This document shows, piece by piece, positions 29,994 to 40,500 of a stretch of 64,000 bases of DNA. Both the position numbers and the translations under genes were made by a program. Source of the stretch: Chitinophagales bacterium (GTDB taxonomy: Bacteria; Bacteroidota; Bacteroidia; Chitinophagales; Chitinophagaceae); NCBI GenBank assembly GCA_015654595.1, contig JAATGQ010000041.1, forward strand, positions 62,001 through 126,000, in the 5' to 3' direction. A model generated the notes under the pieces. The model saw only the letters and a program-made list of their open reading frames with translations. It had not been told where the DNA came from and did no database searches. Every line of letters begins with the position of its first letter. The stretch's first letter is position 1.

Positions 29994-30117
29994 AGAATAA
30001 TAGCAGGATGATAGCAGCCAGTTACCAGGGAGGGATTGTCTCTACCGGCTAAAGGGTTGTGGGGGGGTGATCAATTTCGGGTACAAAATACAAATTTTAT
30101 ACCATATAATACAAGAA

Positions 30118-30141
30118 GGCCGGGGATAATTATCCCCGGCC
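30118..30141 (-). terminator. Terminator hairpin after giant gene 2
   Basis: A perfect 24-base palindrome (GGCCGGGGATAA with its complement) lies 27 bases past the stop of the gene ending at 30169. The following minus-strand sequence is T-rich but not a pure T-run. Confidence 0.7.
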
Positions 30142-30168
30142 CTCTTACAAGGTATTGATTGACAAACT

Positions 30169-33100
30169 CTAATTCTTCAAGAGCTTGAAGGTCTTAATAG
30201 TCTTGGCATCCCCGTAAACCACTCTCACAAAGTATACGCCGCTCTTGGTAAAACTGCTGTTGGCATCCACACGGAGGAAGTTATCCCCCTGTACAAGGTT
30301 GCCAAATTCCTTTGCATATACCTGCTGCCCGGCCACATTGAAGATACTCACCTTAGCCTTTTCGTTATTGCTGAAGGCAGGGATCTGCAGCGTAAAGAAG
30401 GTCACGAACGGATTCGGATAGGCCTTCGCGACAGTATCCATCGAGATCGTCTGCTGGGTTTGAGCTGCGGTAACGGCAGTATTGGTGCCCGTTGCCATTA
30501 CCCTGATATTAGACGCCGTATTCGTCGTCACCGGAGGCGCCGGCGCATTCGAAGTAGACGCGGTATATCCTTGGATCACAAAGGCATTGAGCCAACCGCC
30601 GCCGGATGCCTGGCCATAAGGCGCTACATAGATATTCAGCTTACCGCTGTTATCGGGTTTCACGCCGTGCATGGTTACCGTTGCATTGGTATTGAACATC
30701 GCATTCAGGAAGACGGTATCGCCGTTGATGATATAAGCCGATGTGTTATCGCCGAACAGATTGTCGCTGCCAAAGAACGTGATGTCGTAGGTCTTGGAAA
30801 GGTTCAGCCCAAAGAGCTGCAAACCACCCACCTGACCCTGGAAAGCAACATAGTCTTCCTTGATAACGGCATCGGGATAAACCCCGGCGTTGTTGCCGGT
30901 CACATTACCAAGCGCATTCAGACCCGCCCATTCCTGCGTCACACTCATACCGGTACTGGTCAGATTGCCCGAGCTGTCTGCGAAGTTATTCCAGATCGTA
31001 CCCACTTCAGGAACGGAGTTCAGATTGTTCCAGGGCGCATTACCGGCACTCGTAGAGTTAACGTTGATATAGAGCTGATCAGCCGCCGTCGTTACCGCCA
31101 GCACATTGCTGTAGTCGGAGGTGGTGGAACCCATCACCGCACGAACGATATAGTAGTAATTGCTGTTGGCCGTCAATCCTCCATCGGTATAAGAAGTCGT
31201 TCCGGCAGGCAGGCTTACGACCTTGGCATAAGACCCGGCGCTGCTTGCACGCCATACTTCGAAGCCGGTCTCATTGGCCGCACGATCCTGCCATTGCAGC
31301 GTTACGGTATGCTGTGTATAACCAAGCGAACGCAGATCGGTCGGATTCAGCACCACAGCGCTGTTGGTAGCATAACCCTGTACGACGATGCTGCTCAGAT
31401 AAGCATTCGAAGCACTCACATCCTTCGAAACGGCAATCGTAACCGTTCCGCTGGCATCCGGCACGATACCGTTGATCTGAACGGTCTTGTTGATATTGAA
31501 CATAGCCTGCAGAGACACCGTCTGGCCATTGATCGTAAAGTTGGTCAGACCATTGGTGCCATCGCACTGGCTGTTAAAGAAGACAAAGTTATACGTCTTC
31601 GTCGCGTCAAGACCGGAGAACACCAGGTGACGGGTAGCCGTCGTCGGCTCATATACGCCATTGCGGAGAACCACAGAAGGATATACCCCATCGTTATTAC
31701 CTGTGAAACGGCCGGAGTTGCTGAACCAATAGAAACCTTCGGTCATCGTCAGCGAAATATTAGTCGCGTTGCCGCCGTCATCCAACAGGTTCGACATGAC
31801 CGTATTCGCAAATGGCGGTGTCTGCAAGGTATTCCAGGGCTTGGGACTGCTTGGCCCGCCAGTGAAGTTTACATAAACGGAAGACACATTTGGCTCGGTC
31901 ACTGCCAGCGTAAAGCTTGCCGTACCGACGGAATCCAGCGGATCGGCAGCCGTAACAGTAATATTGGGATAAATACCCACCGTACCCGCAGACGGAGTGA
32001 TATTGATCGTTCCGGTTCCGTCGCCATTGTCGACAAACGTAGCAAAGGTCGGCAGACCTGTCGCCGTCAGCGTCAGCCTGACACCGGGATCATCCACCGT
32101 CGTCACATTGATCGTCTGCGACTCGTTGTTCTTCAGCGAAACATCGGCGATCGCAGTTACCTTGGGCAGACGGTTCAACGTCGTCAACGTAACGGTATCG
32201 CTGAAGCCGGAGTTGCCACGATTATTATAAGCACGTACTGCATAGAGATACTTTGTATTTCCAACAACGGTAGTATCGACATAAGCATTGGCAGAATTAC
32301 CGGCAACGGTTCCAACCTGCACAAACGCACCCGTCGAAGCCGGCGCACGCCAGATCTGATAACCCAACGCATTGTAAGCGGAATCCTGCCAGCTGAGACT
32401 TACCTTCCCCGTAGCGGCCTGACCGCTCAGCATGCTTGCGCCGGCAGGAGCCTGGCCATCGTCGTACTGCCTGGTGATGACCATCGCACTGAAGTAACCC
32501 AGCGGTGTCGTCGAAGTCTTGCCCATCGCAATAGAGATCGTTCCATCGGCAGCAGGCTTGATATTGCTGATCGTAGCCGTGTTGTATCTGTTATTCTGTA
32601 CGGCCAGCGAGACGGTCTGAGAACCTACCGTGTAGGTAGAAGTGCCATTGTCGGCAAAACCATTGTAAGTACTGTTGGCATAGAAGGTCAGGCTGTACTG
32701 CTGCGCAGTATCAAGACCCGTCAACTGGCCGTTGAACACATCGGGACCGCCATATAGGCTGCCCCACCACATATAATTCTGAAGAACGGCATCGGGGTAA
32801 ACGCCGGAGTTGTTGCCGGTAGATGAACCGCCGTTGAATGGCGTCCACCAGTTTGACGGGGTAAAGTTCAGGCCAACGGTCGTAGTATTACCGGAGCTGT
32901 CCAGCAGGTTGCTGTTAGTCGTACCCAGCAGCGCATTCCAGGGCAGGCCGATCGCATTCAGATCGTTGTACGCGACACGCGTAAAGATCTTTGTATTGGG
33001 GCTCTTGTCCTTAACCGTGATAGTAAAGGTTCTTACGGCAGACAAACCGTTGTTGTCATCGACCGTAACAGTCGTGCTATATACACCGGAGGCAGCATAG

Positions 33101-36100
33101 CCCGGGTGCAGGAACAGAACAGCATTACCATTGGTGCCCGGCGTCAGGGTGTAACCCGCAGGAGCGCCGCTTACTGAAACTTTCAGGGTGTCAGCCGCAT
33201 TGTTCTCGTGAGACGTCAGCGGGATGCTGAGGGTATCGCCTTCATGGATCACATAGCTGGCGACGGTATCGATAACGGGCGCATAATTATTATTGACGAC
33301 CAGGCTGAACTTCGTCGTATCGGCGCCGCCCGCAGCATCGGTTACGATCACCTGCAGATTGCTATACGTTTTCTGATCGGCAACGGCAGGCGTAAAGTTC
33401 AGCGCCGCAGTACCGTCATGATTATCGGTCAGGCTGGCAAACGCAGGCAGATTGGCGCTTGTAAAGATCAGCGTACCGCCGCCAACATGTGTCGCGCTTA
33501 CGGCAACAGTCGTCGTCGTACCATAGCGGGCCTGCTGGCTTCCCAACTCGGTGATAACGGGGAGATTATCCAGGGTCGTCGCACTGACTTCTGTAGAGTA
33601 GGCAGAAGAACCGCCGGCATTGACCGCCTTGAGTTTATAGTAGTACTTCGCGTTTGCAAACAATGCGGAGTCGGAAAAGCTGACCGTGCCCGCCGGCAGG
33701 GTCGCCCACAACACATAGCTTTGGTTGTCTGTAGCGGAACGGTAAACCTGAATGCTCGTAGCCGTAGTCGCATTGTTGTTCCAGCTCATATTGATCGAAG
33801 AAGAGCTGGCCGCAGCCGCCCTCAGGCTGGCCGGAACAGCAGGGATCGCAGGCAGCGCCGCCGTAGTCGCATTGGATTGCACATACGTAAAATTCTTTAT
33901 TGCATTGATCGTTGCAGCACTGAACGCATTGCTATAGACCCCGAAGTCATCGATCCAGCCATTAAAGTAAGTGCCGGTCGTGTTATAAGCATTGGTGCCA
34001 TTGGTCTGACCGATACGCGCGCCATTGGTAGTCGTGCTCAGCGTATGGAAGGAAAGGCTTGTATTGGAAGCCGCCAGTACGCCATTGACATACAACAAGA
34101 GCGAGTCTCCATTATATACGACCGCAATATGATTCCAGGCCGTGCTGGAATAGGTCGTAGAGATCGACGTCCTCGTGCTGCCGCTGGCAACAGCCGCGAT
34201 CAGCGTCGTCTTGTTCAGGATCAGCGCCAATCCATTGTCGCTGCCGCCGATGTCGAAGATGACGCCGTTGGTAACGGTCGTACTGTTGGATTTCAGCCAC
34301 AACGAAATGGTCCGTTGACTATAGGCCTCCTGCAGGAAGCTGCTGGTATTGGGCAGGGTCACCGCCTGGTTGGAACCATTCAGCTTGATCGAATAGACCC
34401 CCTCAGCCTTATTGGAAGCGTCGAAAGTAGGCGTACCAACAGCCGTAGCCGTCCGGCCGTTACCGGTGCTATCGACATAACTGTTGTTGAACTGCCATCT
34501 TGCCTGTGTATAGTTGCTGGCAAAAAGCGACTGACCATAAATACTAACCGCTCTTACCTGGTAATAGTAACGGGTGCTGGCCGATACACCCGAATCGACA
34601 AAGCTCGTAGCGCCCGCAGCCGTCGTTCCGATGGGATTGAAACCAGTCGTTGCACTGGTCGAACGCCATACTTCGAAACCGGATTCATTGGTGCTGTTAT
34701 CGGTCCAGCCAAGGGCGATCTTATTATAGGAGTTAGCAACCGCAGTAACATTGGATGGAGCAGCAGGCGCATCTCCATTGTCAACTGCCGTGTCGACAAA
34801 AGCGCTGTTTGGGATCGCGACATAGCTCGAAGAACCGGGTATCTTCCAGGTGACGGAGAGTGAAGCCGTTCCGGACGCTTCAAAGAATGCGACCGCGATC
34901 GGATAGATCCCCTTCTGCAAGGTAATGTTGGAAGAAGTGACGGTCGCCGTGTTATTACGTGATCCGTCATTGCTGACAACAGCTGTTCCGGAATAACTAT
35001 ACGCGGATGCAGTGCTGTTCAGCGCTCCCAGATACAGCTTGCTGCCATCGGCAGAAGTCGTACGGAAACTGTAGGTACCCGCGGTAGTAATATGCAGATA
35101 ACCTTGATAAAGGAAAGCATAGTTGGTAGACTGAGTCGCAGGCGTCAAAGAAATATTCGCCACCTGACCCGATACCGCCGGAGACAGCGTGCTCATATTG
35201 GGCAGCGCCGTCGGCGTAGAAGCCAGCGTGTAGAAGTTGTAGCTGAGACCGCCCGCCAGGGGCTCTGCCGATACCTGCGCACTCCCTGGAGAAGAATTGC
35301 CCGCCAGATCCGCCGCCTTGACCACAAAAGCGTAAGACTGGCCAAAGTTCAGATTGTAGACGGTGAACTGGGTCGTACCAGGCCCGACAACATACGATTT
35401 TGCTCCATTTATATAGATATCGTACTCTGTAACGCCAACATTGTCGGTAGACGTTCCCCAGCCCAGCGAGACAGAACTGCGCGTTGATCCTGTCACCGTA
35501 AGATTGGAAGGCGCCGTCGGAGGGATCGTGTCAGCGATCGTCTTTCCGCTGGCTTCACTGGATGCTGCAGCCGCAGATGTGCTGTCGACGGCGCGTACTA
35601 TATAATAATAGGTCGTTCCGGAGCTAAGACCGGTAAGAGTGTCTTTCGTCACGTCGGCCCTGGTGATGCCAACGAGTTTGTAAGGCCCTCCCGTATGGGT
35701 TCCCTGGTAGACTTCAAACCCGGTCTCATTATAGGTCGGAGTTGGGTTCTGGCTCCAGTTCAGCAGCAGCGAAGTCGGAGACAAAGCGGAAACATTGAGC
35801 CCGGAAGCCGCATCCGGTTTGTTCGGACCACTGGCGCTGGCCACCGTAAAGGCAGGCGAGAAATTGCTGCTACAGCCGTATTGTTCGGTGACCTGTACGA
35901 CATAACTGCCTGGTGTCGCATTTGGCAATACATTGGCGGTACCGATCGTTGCCGTACTGCCGACCTTCTGCCACAAATAAGAAGCATAACCAGCAGGTAC
36001 CATCAAATTGACGGTGCTGTTGCCATCCGGAGCAGACAATACTCTGCTCATTGTTCCACTCACCGTGATGGGCGGAGTAATGGTTGGCTTCTTGATCGCA

Positions 36101-37182
36101 ATCACAACAGGAATGGGCGACCAGCTGGACCAGTTGCCATTCCGCTCAACCCGGCAATCATAGGTCCCGGTATCCTTTACGCTGATCGTGTTGGCAGTAG
36201 CCCCCGAAATGACCACTCCGTTCTTACGCCACTGGTAAGCCTGAAACCCCGTAACCACCCCTATCGTTACATTGATCGGATCACCCGGACAAAACTGTGT
36301 CCGTCCGAATAAGGTCCAGGGGTTCGAAGAATAAGCATTGACCAGGAAAGGCCAGAAAGCAGGCATGCTCCAGGTACTGTCCCAGGTATCATGCGACTGA
36401 GTGGTCATATCCAGATCGGTATAGTTAGCGCCGACAGCCGCCATAGCATTGGCGACCTGTGTAGCGGTATAAGGCGCAGGTGCCCCGTCAAGACCACCGT
36501 GGATATTCCAGATCGGAGTATACTTGACCAGGTTTGTCGTAGCCGAAGCAGTATAATTGATATCCACCGAAGACATCGGGATGATCCCCGCAATATAGGT
36601 CGGATACGTAAGGTACATATTCCAGGTACCTCCGCCGCCGCCCGACAAACCATTGTTCGTTACCCGGAAAGGATCCACCTTGTTGTTGGCGATCATATAA
36701 TCGATCAACTCCGTCAGCGGAGTATATTGATTGATCCCCCATCCGCCCGCCGTCTGCATACACAATACATACCCGTCAAAAGTGCCTTTGTCGACCGCCG
36801 ATTGAAAAACCTGCCCGCCATGATACAGCTGCTCTTCATTATCATAGATGGTGCTGTACGCTTCCCCTACCCCATGATAGAAGATCAGCAACGGATACTT
36901 CTTGCCGTCATTGGCAGTAGGATTATAAGACTTGGGAAAGTAAAGCCGGAATGGATTACCCTTGTAGATGTAAGCCTTGTAGCCATTGGTGTTCCAACTG
37001 AGCTTCTTCGTCCTTACCCACTTTCCGATGGTGCCATACGCTGGCTGAGTCGGAGGAGCCGCAGAGTTATACGTGTAGACGGAATCGGTAGGATTCAGGA
37101 CACTCTGTGCCTGAACAATATGCCCGAAGAAGGCAAGCAATACGATCAACGAAAGGCTGAAAATCCGGGTAGAATTTTTCAT
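30169..37182 (-). CDS. Giant T9SS surface protein with N-terminal serine hydrolase (paralog 2)
   Basis: From the ATG at 37182 (MKNSTRIFSLSLIVLLAFFG, a clear signal peptide) the product is 2,337 residues. The frame also opens at a TTG nine codons upstream. The hydrolase has YPLLIFYHGVGEA, NNGLSGGGGG (Ser180), HGGLDG (Asp232) and SHDTWDS (His264). Ig-like, FN3, PA14-like (about 640-795), FN3, LamG-like (about 890-1095), FN3 and two cadherin-like repeats follow. Three copies of the PWN..GVYPD module (about 1395-1577, 1765-1938, 2033-2206) are separated by FN3 or Ig-like domains. The end is a T9SS domain (AYPNPFVTFFTL ... IKTFKLLKN). It has its own promoter and terminator, so it is probably monocistronic. 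No database name is known to me for the repeated module. Confidence 0.88.
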   Translation of the reverse strand: MKNSTRIFSLSLIVLLAFFGHIVQAQSVLNPTDSVYTYNSAAPPTQPAYGTIGKWVRTKKLSWNTNGYKAYIYKGNPFRLYFPKSYNPTANDGKKYPLLIFYHGVGEAYSTIYDNEEQLYHGGQVFQSAVDKGTFDGYVLCMQTAGGWGINQYTPLTELIDYMIANNKVDPFRVTNNGLSGGGGGTWNMYLTYPTYIAGIIPMSSVDINYTASATTNLVKYTPIWNIHGGLDGAPAPYTATQVANAMAAVGANYTDLDMTTQSHDTWDSTWSMPAFWPFLVNAYSSNPWTLFGRTQFCPGDPINVTIGVVTGFQAYQWRKNGVVISGATANTISVKDTGTYDCRVERNGNWSSWSPIPVVIAIKKPTITPPITVSGTMSRVLSAPDGNSTVNLMVPAGYASYLWQKVGSTATIGTANVLPNATPGSYVVQVTEQYGCSSNFSPAFTVASASGPNKPDAASGLNVSALSPTSLLLNWSQNPTPTYNETGFEVYQGTHTGGPYKLVGITRADVTKDTLTGLSSGTTYYYIVRAVDSTSAAAASSEASGKTIADTIPPTAPSNLTVTGSTRSSVSLGWGTSTDNVGVTEYDIYINGAKSYVVGPGTTQFTVYNLNFGQSYAFVVKAADLAGNSSPGSAQVSAEPLAGGLSYNFYTLASTPTALPNMSTLSPAVSGQVANISLTPATQSTNYAFLYQGYLHITTAGTYSFRTTSADGSKLYLGALNSTASAYSYSGTAVVSNDGSRNNTATVTSSNITLQKGIYPIAVAFFEASGTASLSVTWKIPGSSSYVAIPNSAFVDTAVDNGDAPAAPSNVTAVANSYNKIALGWTDNSTNESGFEVWRSTSATTGFNPIGTTAAGATSFVDSGVSASTRYYYQVRAVSIYGQSLFASNYTQARWQFNNSYVDSTGNGRTATAVGTPTFDASNKAEGVYSIKLNGSNQAVTLPNTSSFLQEAYSQRTISLWLKSNSTTVTNGVIFDIGGSDNGLALILNKTTLIAAVASGSTRTSISTTYSSTAWNHIAVVYNGDSLLLYVNGVLAASNTSLSFHTLSTTTNGARIGQTNGTNAYNTTGTYFNGWIDDFGVYSNAFSAATINAIKNFTYVQSNATTAALPAIPAVPASLRAAAASSSSINMSWNNNATTATSIQVYRSATDNQSYVLWATLPAGTVSFSDSALFANAKYYYKLKAVNAGGSSAYSTEVSATTLDNLPVITELGSQQARYGTTTTVAVSATHVGGGTLIFTSANLPAFASLTDNHDGTAALNFTPAVADQKTYSNLQVIVTDAAGGADTTKFSLVVNNNYAPVIDTVASYVIHEGDTLSIPLTSHENNAADTLKVSVSGAPAGYTLTPGTNGNAVLFLHPGYAASGVYSTTVTVDDNNGLSAVRTFTITVKDKSPNTKIFTRVAYNDLNAIGLPWNALLGTTNSNLLDSSGNTTTVGLNFTPSNWWTPFNGGSSTGNNSGVYPDAVLQNYMWWGSLYGGPDVFNGQLTGLDTAQQYSLTFYANSTYNGFADNGTSTYTVGSQTVSLAVQNNRYNTATISNIKPAADGTISIAMGKTSTTPLGYFSAMVITRQYDDGQAPAGASMLSGQAATGKVSLSWQDSAYNALGYQIWRAPASTGAFVQVGTVAGNSANAYVDTTVVGNTKYLYAVRAYNNRGNSGFSDTVTLTTLNRLPKVTAIADVSLKNNESQTINVTTVDDPGVRLTLTATGLPTFATFVDNGDGTGTINITPSAGTVGIYPNITVTAADPLDSVGTASFTLAVTEPNVSSVYVNFTGGPSSPKPWNTLQTPPFANTVMSNLLDDGGNATNISLTMTEGFYWFSNSGRFTGNNDGVYPSVVLRNGVYEPTTATRHLVFSGLDATKTYNFVFFNSQCDGTNGLTNFTINGQTVSLQAMFNINKTVQINGIVPDASGTVTIAVSKDVSASNAYLSSIVVQGYATNSAVVLNPTDLRSLGYTQHTVTLQWQDRAANETGFEVWRASSAGSYAKVVSLPAGTTSYTDGGLTANSNYYYIVRAVMGSTTSDYSNVLAVTTAADQLYINVNSTSAGNAPWNNLNSVPEVGTIWNNFADSSGNLTSTGMSVTQEWAGLNALGNVTGNNAGVYPDAVIKEDYVAFQGQVGGLQLFGLNLSKTYDITFFGSDNLFGDNTSAYIINGDTVFLNAMFNTNATVTMHGVKPDNSGKLNIYVAPYGQASGGGWLNAFVIQGYTASTSNAPAPPVTTNTASNIRVMATGTNTAVTAAQTQQTISMDTVAKAYPNPFVTFFTLQIPAFSNNEKAKVSIFNVAGQQVYAKEFGNLVQGDNFLRVDANSSFTKSGVYFVRVVYGDAKTIKTFKLLKN

Positions 37183-37463
37183 GTTAGCTTGATTAATAGG
37201 TATATTCAAACAGTGTTATAAACTATTCGGGGGTCTTTACGCCGGATGGATGGATGGATGGATCACTTGATCACAAGGATCAAAAATGGATAATGGGAAA
37301 ATGATAAGGTGTAAACATAATAGTTCCATACCGCGATTGCAGTAAAGGAATTGGAATCTTACAAGGTCTCAGAGAAACGGAATTCTCAGGTGGTGGTAGT
37401 AGTAGTTAATGCACTGATTGGTTCTACAGAGGGAGATTAGATATAGGATCAGGGTGATTGGGT

Positions 37464-37495
37464 CAAATTTAAACACTTTTTTAATCTCTGTCAAG
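37464..37495 (-). promoter_or_regulatory. Bacteroidota-type -33/-7 promoter of giant gene 2
   Basis: Read on the minus strand, CTTG (37495-37492) is followed after exactly 20 bases by TAAATTTG (37471-37464), matching TAnnTTTG. It lies between the upstream gene's terminator and the gene it would serve. Transcription would begin near 37457, giving a leader of about 275 bases. Confidence 0.55.
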
Positions 37496-37531
37496 CGTAT
37501 ATATACCTTTTTTTAACTATACCCAGAAACA

Positions 37532-37559
37532 GGGAGCCCGCGCTTTAGCGCGGGCTCCC
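37532..37559 (-). terminator. Terminator hairpin after giant gene 3
   Basis: A perfect 12-bp GC-rich inverted repeat (37532-37543 with 37548-37559, loop TTTA) lies 26 bases past the stop at 37586. No immediate T-run follows on the minus strand, so termination may be partial. Confidence 0.65.
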
Positions 37560-37585
37560 CTATCATAGTGTATATCACCTGATTT

Positions 37586-40500
37586 TTACTTCTTCAACAC
37601 CTTCAGGGTCTTTGAAGTCTGTCCACTTGGATAAGCAACCCGTACAAAGTACACACCGGAGTTGGCAAAGCTGCCGTTGGCAGCGATCGACAGGAAGTTC
37701 TCTCCCTGGATCAATCCGTCGAATTCCTTCGCGTAAACCTCCTGACCAGCCATATTATAGATGGTCACCACCACCTTGTCACCCGTCGTGAATCCAGGGA
37801 CCTGCAGGGTAAAGGACTGCTGGAACGGATTAGGATACGCCCGGATGACGGAATCTATCGTCGATGCAGCCGTCGAAGTCGCAGACACAGCAGCAGTCCG
37901 GGTCGCCGTCGTCATCACCCGGTTCGTAGCCGCCACCATCGTTACCGGCGGAGCAGGCACGGTAGAAGTAGAAGGGGTATAACCCTGGATAACCATCGCG
38001 TTGATCCAGCCGCCGCCCGAAGTAGTCTTATAAGGCGCCACACTCAGACTGATCTGCCCATTAGCATCCGGCGAAACGCCATACATCGTAACAGTGCTGC
38101 TATTGTTATACATCGCATCCGACAGAACAGTGTCGCCGTTGACGATAAAGGCTGTGTTGTTATCGCCATACTGATTACAGCTGGCCAGGAACGTAAGGTC
38201 ATATTGCCTGGACAAGTTCAGACCCGTCAGCAGCAATCCGCCCACCTGACCCTGGAAAGCAACGTAATCCTGGAGGATAACCGCATCGGGATAGACACCG
38301 GAGTTGTTACCCGTCGTATAACCCAGGGCGTTAAGACCAGCCCAAACACCCGTACACTGCATACCCACGCTGGTTGTCTTACCGGTGCTGTCCATGAAGT
38401 TTGACCAGGTAACGCCAGTCGCCGGAAGCTGATCCAGGTTATTCCACGGCGTAGAACCATTGCTCGTCGACGTCACGTTGACATAAATGGCATCGGAGTA
38501 GGTCGTCACCGCCACCACATTGCTATAATCGGAAGCAGTAGAATCCTTCATCGCACGGACGATATAGTAGTAGGAACTATTCTTCGCCAGTTTGGTATCG
38601 CTGTAGGCCGTAGTACCTGCAGGAAGCGTTGCTATCGGAGCATACACGCCGGAATTATCGGCACGCCATACCTGGAAGCTGGTCTCGTTGGCCGAACGAT
38701 CCTGCCATTGCAGATTTGCCGTCGTCTGAGTCACCTTGAGCACACGCAGATCGGTCGGGTTCAACACCAGGGTCGAAGCGGTATCGTAAGCCTGGATCAC
38801 CACGCTGCTGATATAAGCATTGTTGGCTGTTGCAGAATCCTTCTGAACCGCAATCGTTACCTGACCACTGGCATTCGCCCGGATACCATTTATCTGAACG
38901 GTCTTGTTGGAATTGAAAGAAGCCTGAAGGGTTACAGTCTGACCGTTGATCGTAAAGTGGGTCAGGCCATTCGTCCCATCTTCCTGGCTCCCAAAGAATA
39001 CAAAGTTGTATTGTTTTGCCTGGCTCAGCCCACTGATCACCAGGTGACGGACTGCCGTTGTCGGCTCGTAGACACCGTTGCGAACAACCGAAGGGGGATA
39101 AACCGTCGTACCGTTGTTGGGCTGCATACCCGTGTTGTAATACCAGTAGAAACCTTCGGTCATCGTCAGCGACACGCCAGAAGCAACCCCGGCGTCGGTC
39201 GTCAGGTTGGATAGCACAGTACCCGCAAAAGGCGCAGTCTGCAAAGTATTCCAAGGCTTCGGACTGCTTGGACCGCCAGTGAAGTTGATATAGGTCGATG
39301 TTACGTTTGGCTCGGTCACCGACAGATTGAAGCTGGCGCTTGCAATAGAATCGAGGGCATCAGCGGCAGTAACGGTAATATTCGGATAGACACCCACAGT
39401 ACCGGCCGTCGGGTTGAAAGTGAGGATACCCGTCCCATCGCCGTTGTCGACAAAAGTGGCGAAGTTAGGCAGGTTCTTAGCCGTCAGCACCAGTTCTGCG
39501 CCCGGATCGTCTACAGTCGTAACCACGATCGACATCGAAGCATTATTCTTCATCGACGTATCGGCGATCGCCGCCACCTTGGGCAGACGATTCAACGTCG
39601 TCAACACAGCAGTATCACTGTATCCGGATACGCCATGCGCGTTGTAAGCCTGCACGGTATAGAGATATTTTGTATTGCCGGTGATATTGCTATCCACAAA
39701 GCTATTGGCAGTGTTGCCGGCAACGGATCCGATCTGGGTAAAGGTTCCTGTGGAAACCGGAGCACGCCAGATGGTATAGCCTGTAGCATTGTAAGCGGAA
39801 TCCTGCCAGCTGAGGCTTACTTTACCCGTAGCTGCCTGGCCCGTCAGACCACTGGCGCCGGCAGGAGCCGTACCATCATCGAACTGCTTGGTGATGACGA
39901 TCGAGTTCAGCCAACCCAGGATATTCGTAGAAACCTTACCAAGAGTGGCAGTGATCGAACCATCGGCAGCCGGTTTGATATTGCTGATCGTAACTGTATT
40001 GTATTTGTTGTTCTGCACCTCCAGCGATACGGTCTGCGAACCTACTGTATAGGTCGTCGTACCATTGTCGCCCCAACCGCTGTAAACGCTGTTGGCAAAG
40101 AAGGTCAGACTATACTGCTGTGTCGTATCCAGACCCGTCACCTGCGCCGTCATCTGATCCGGACCTCCATAATAAGTACCCCACCAGATACAATCCGTCA
40201 ATACAACATCGGGATAGACACCAGAGTTGTTACCGGTAGTGGAACCATTATTTAAAGGCGTCCACCAGGTGTTGGGACTGAAATTAAGACCAACACCCGT
40301 TGCATTACCGCTGGAATCCAACAAATTGCTATTGGTCGTACCGTTCAGCGCATTCCAGGGGAGGCCCAGCGCACTCGCGTCATTGTAAGCCACCCGGGTA
40401 AAGATCTTGGTATTAGGACTCTTGTCTTTTACCGTGATGGTGAAGTGGCGGACCGCAGACAAACCATTGTTGTCATTGACGGTAACAGTCGCATTATAGA

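Larger units (their letters stand above)
37183..37585. other. Intergenic region between giant genes 3 and 2
   Basis: The region contains, in minus-strand order, the terminator hairpin of giant gene 3 (37532-37559), the promoter candidate for giant gene 2 (37464-37495) and an AT-rich leader of about 270 bases. The leader includes a short GGAT tetranucleotide run (37243-37262). No open frame is supported. Confidence 0.6.

Noticed and set aside
37243-37262. GGAT tetranucleotide run as a phase-variation switch
   Set aside because: Only five units, not in a coding frame and not between promoter boxes.
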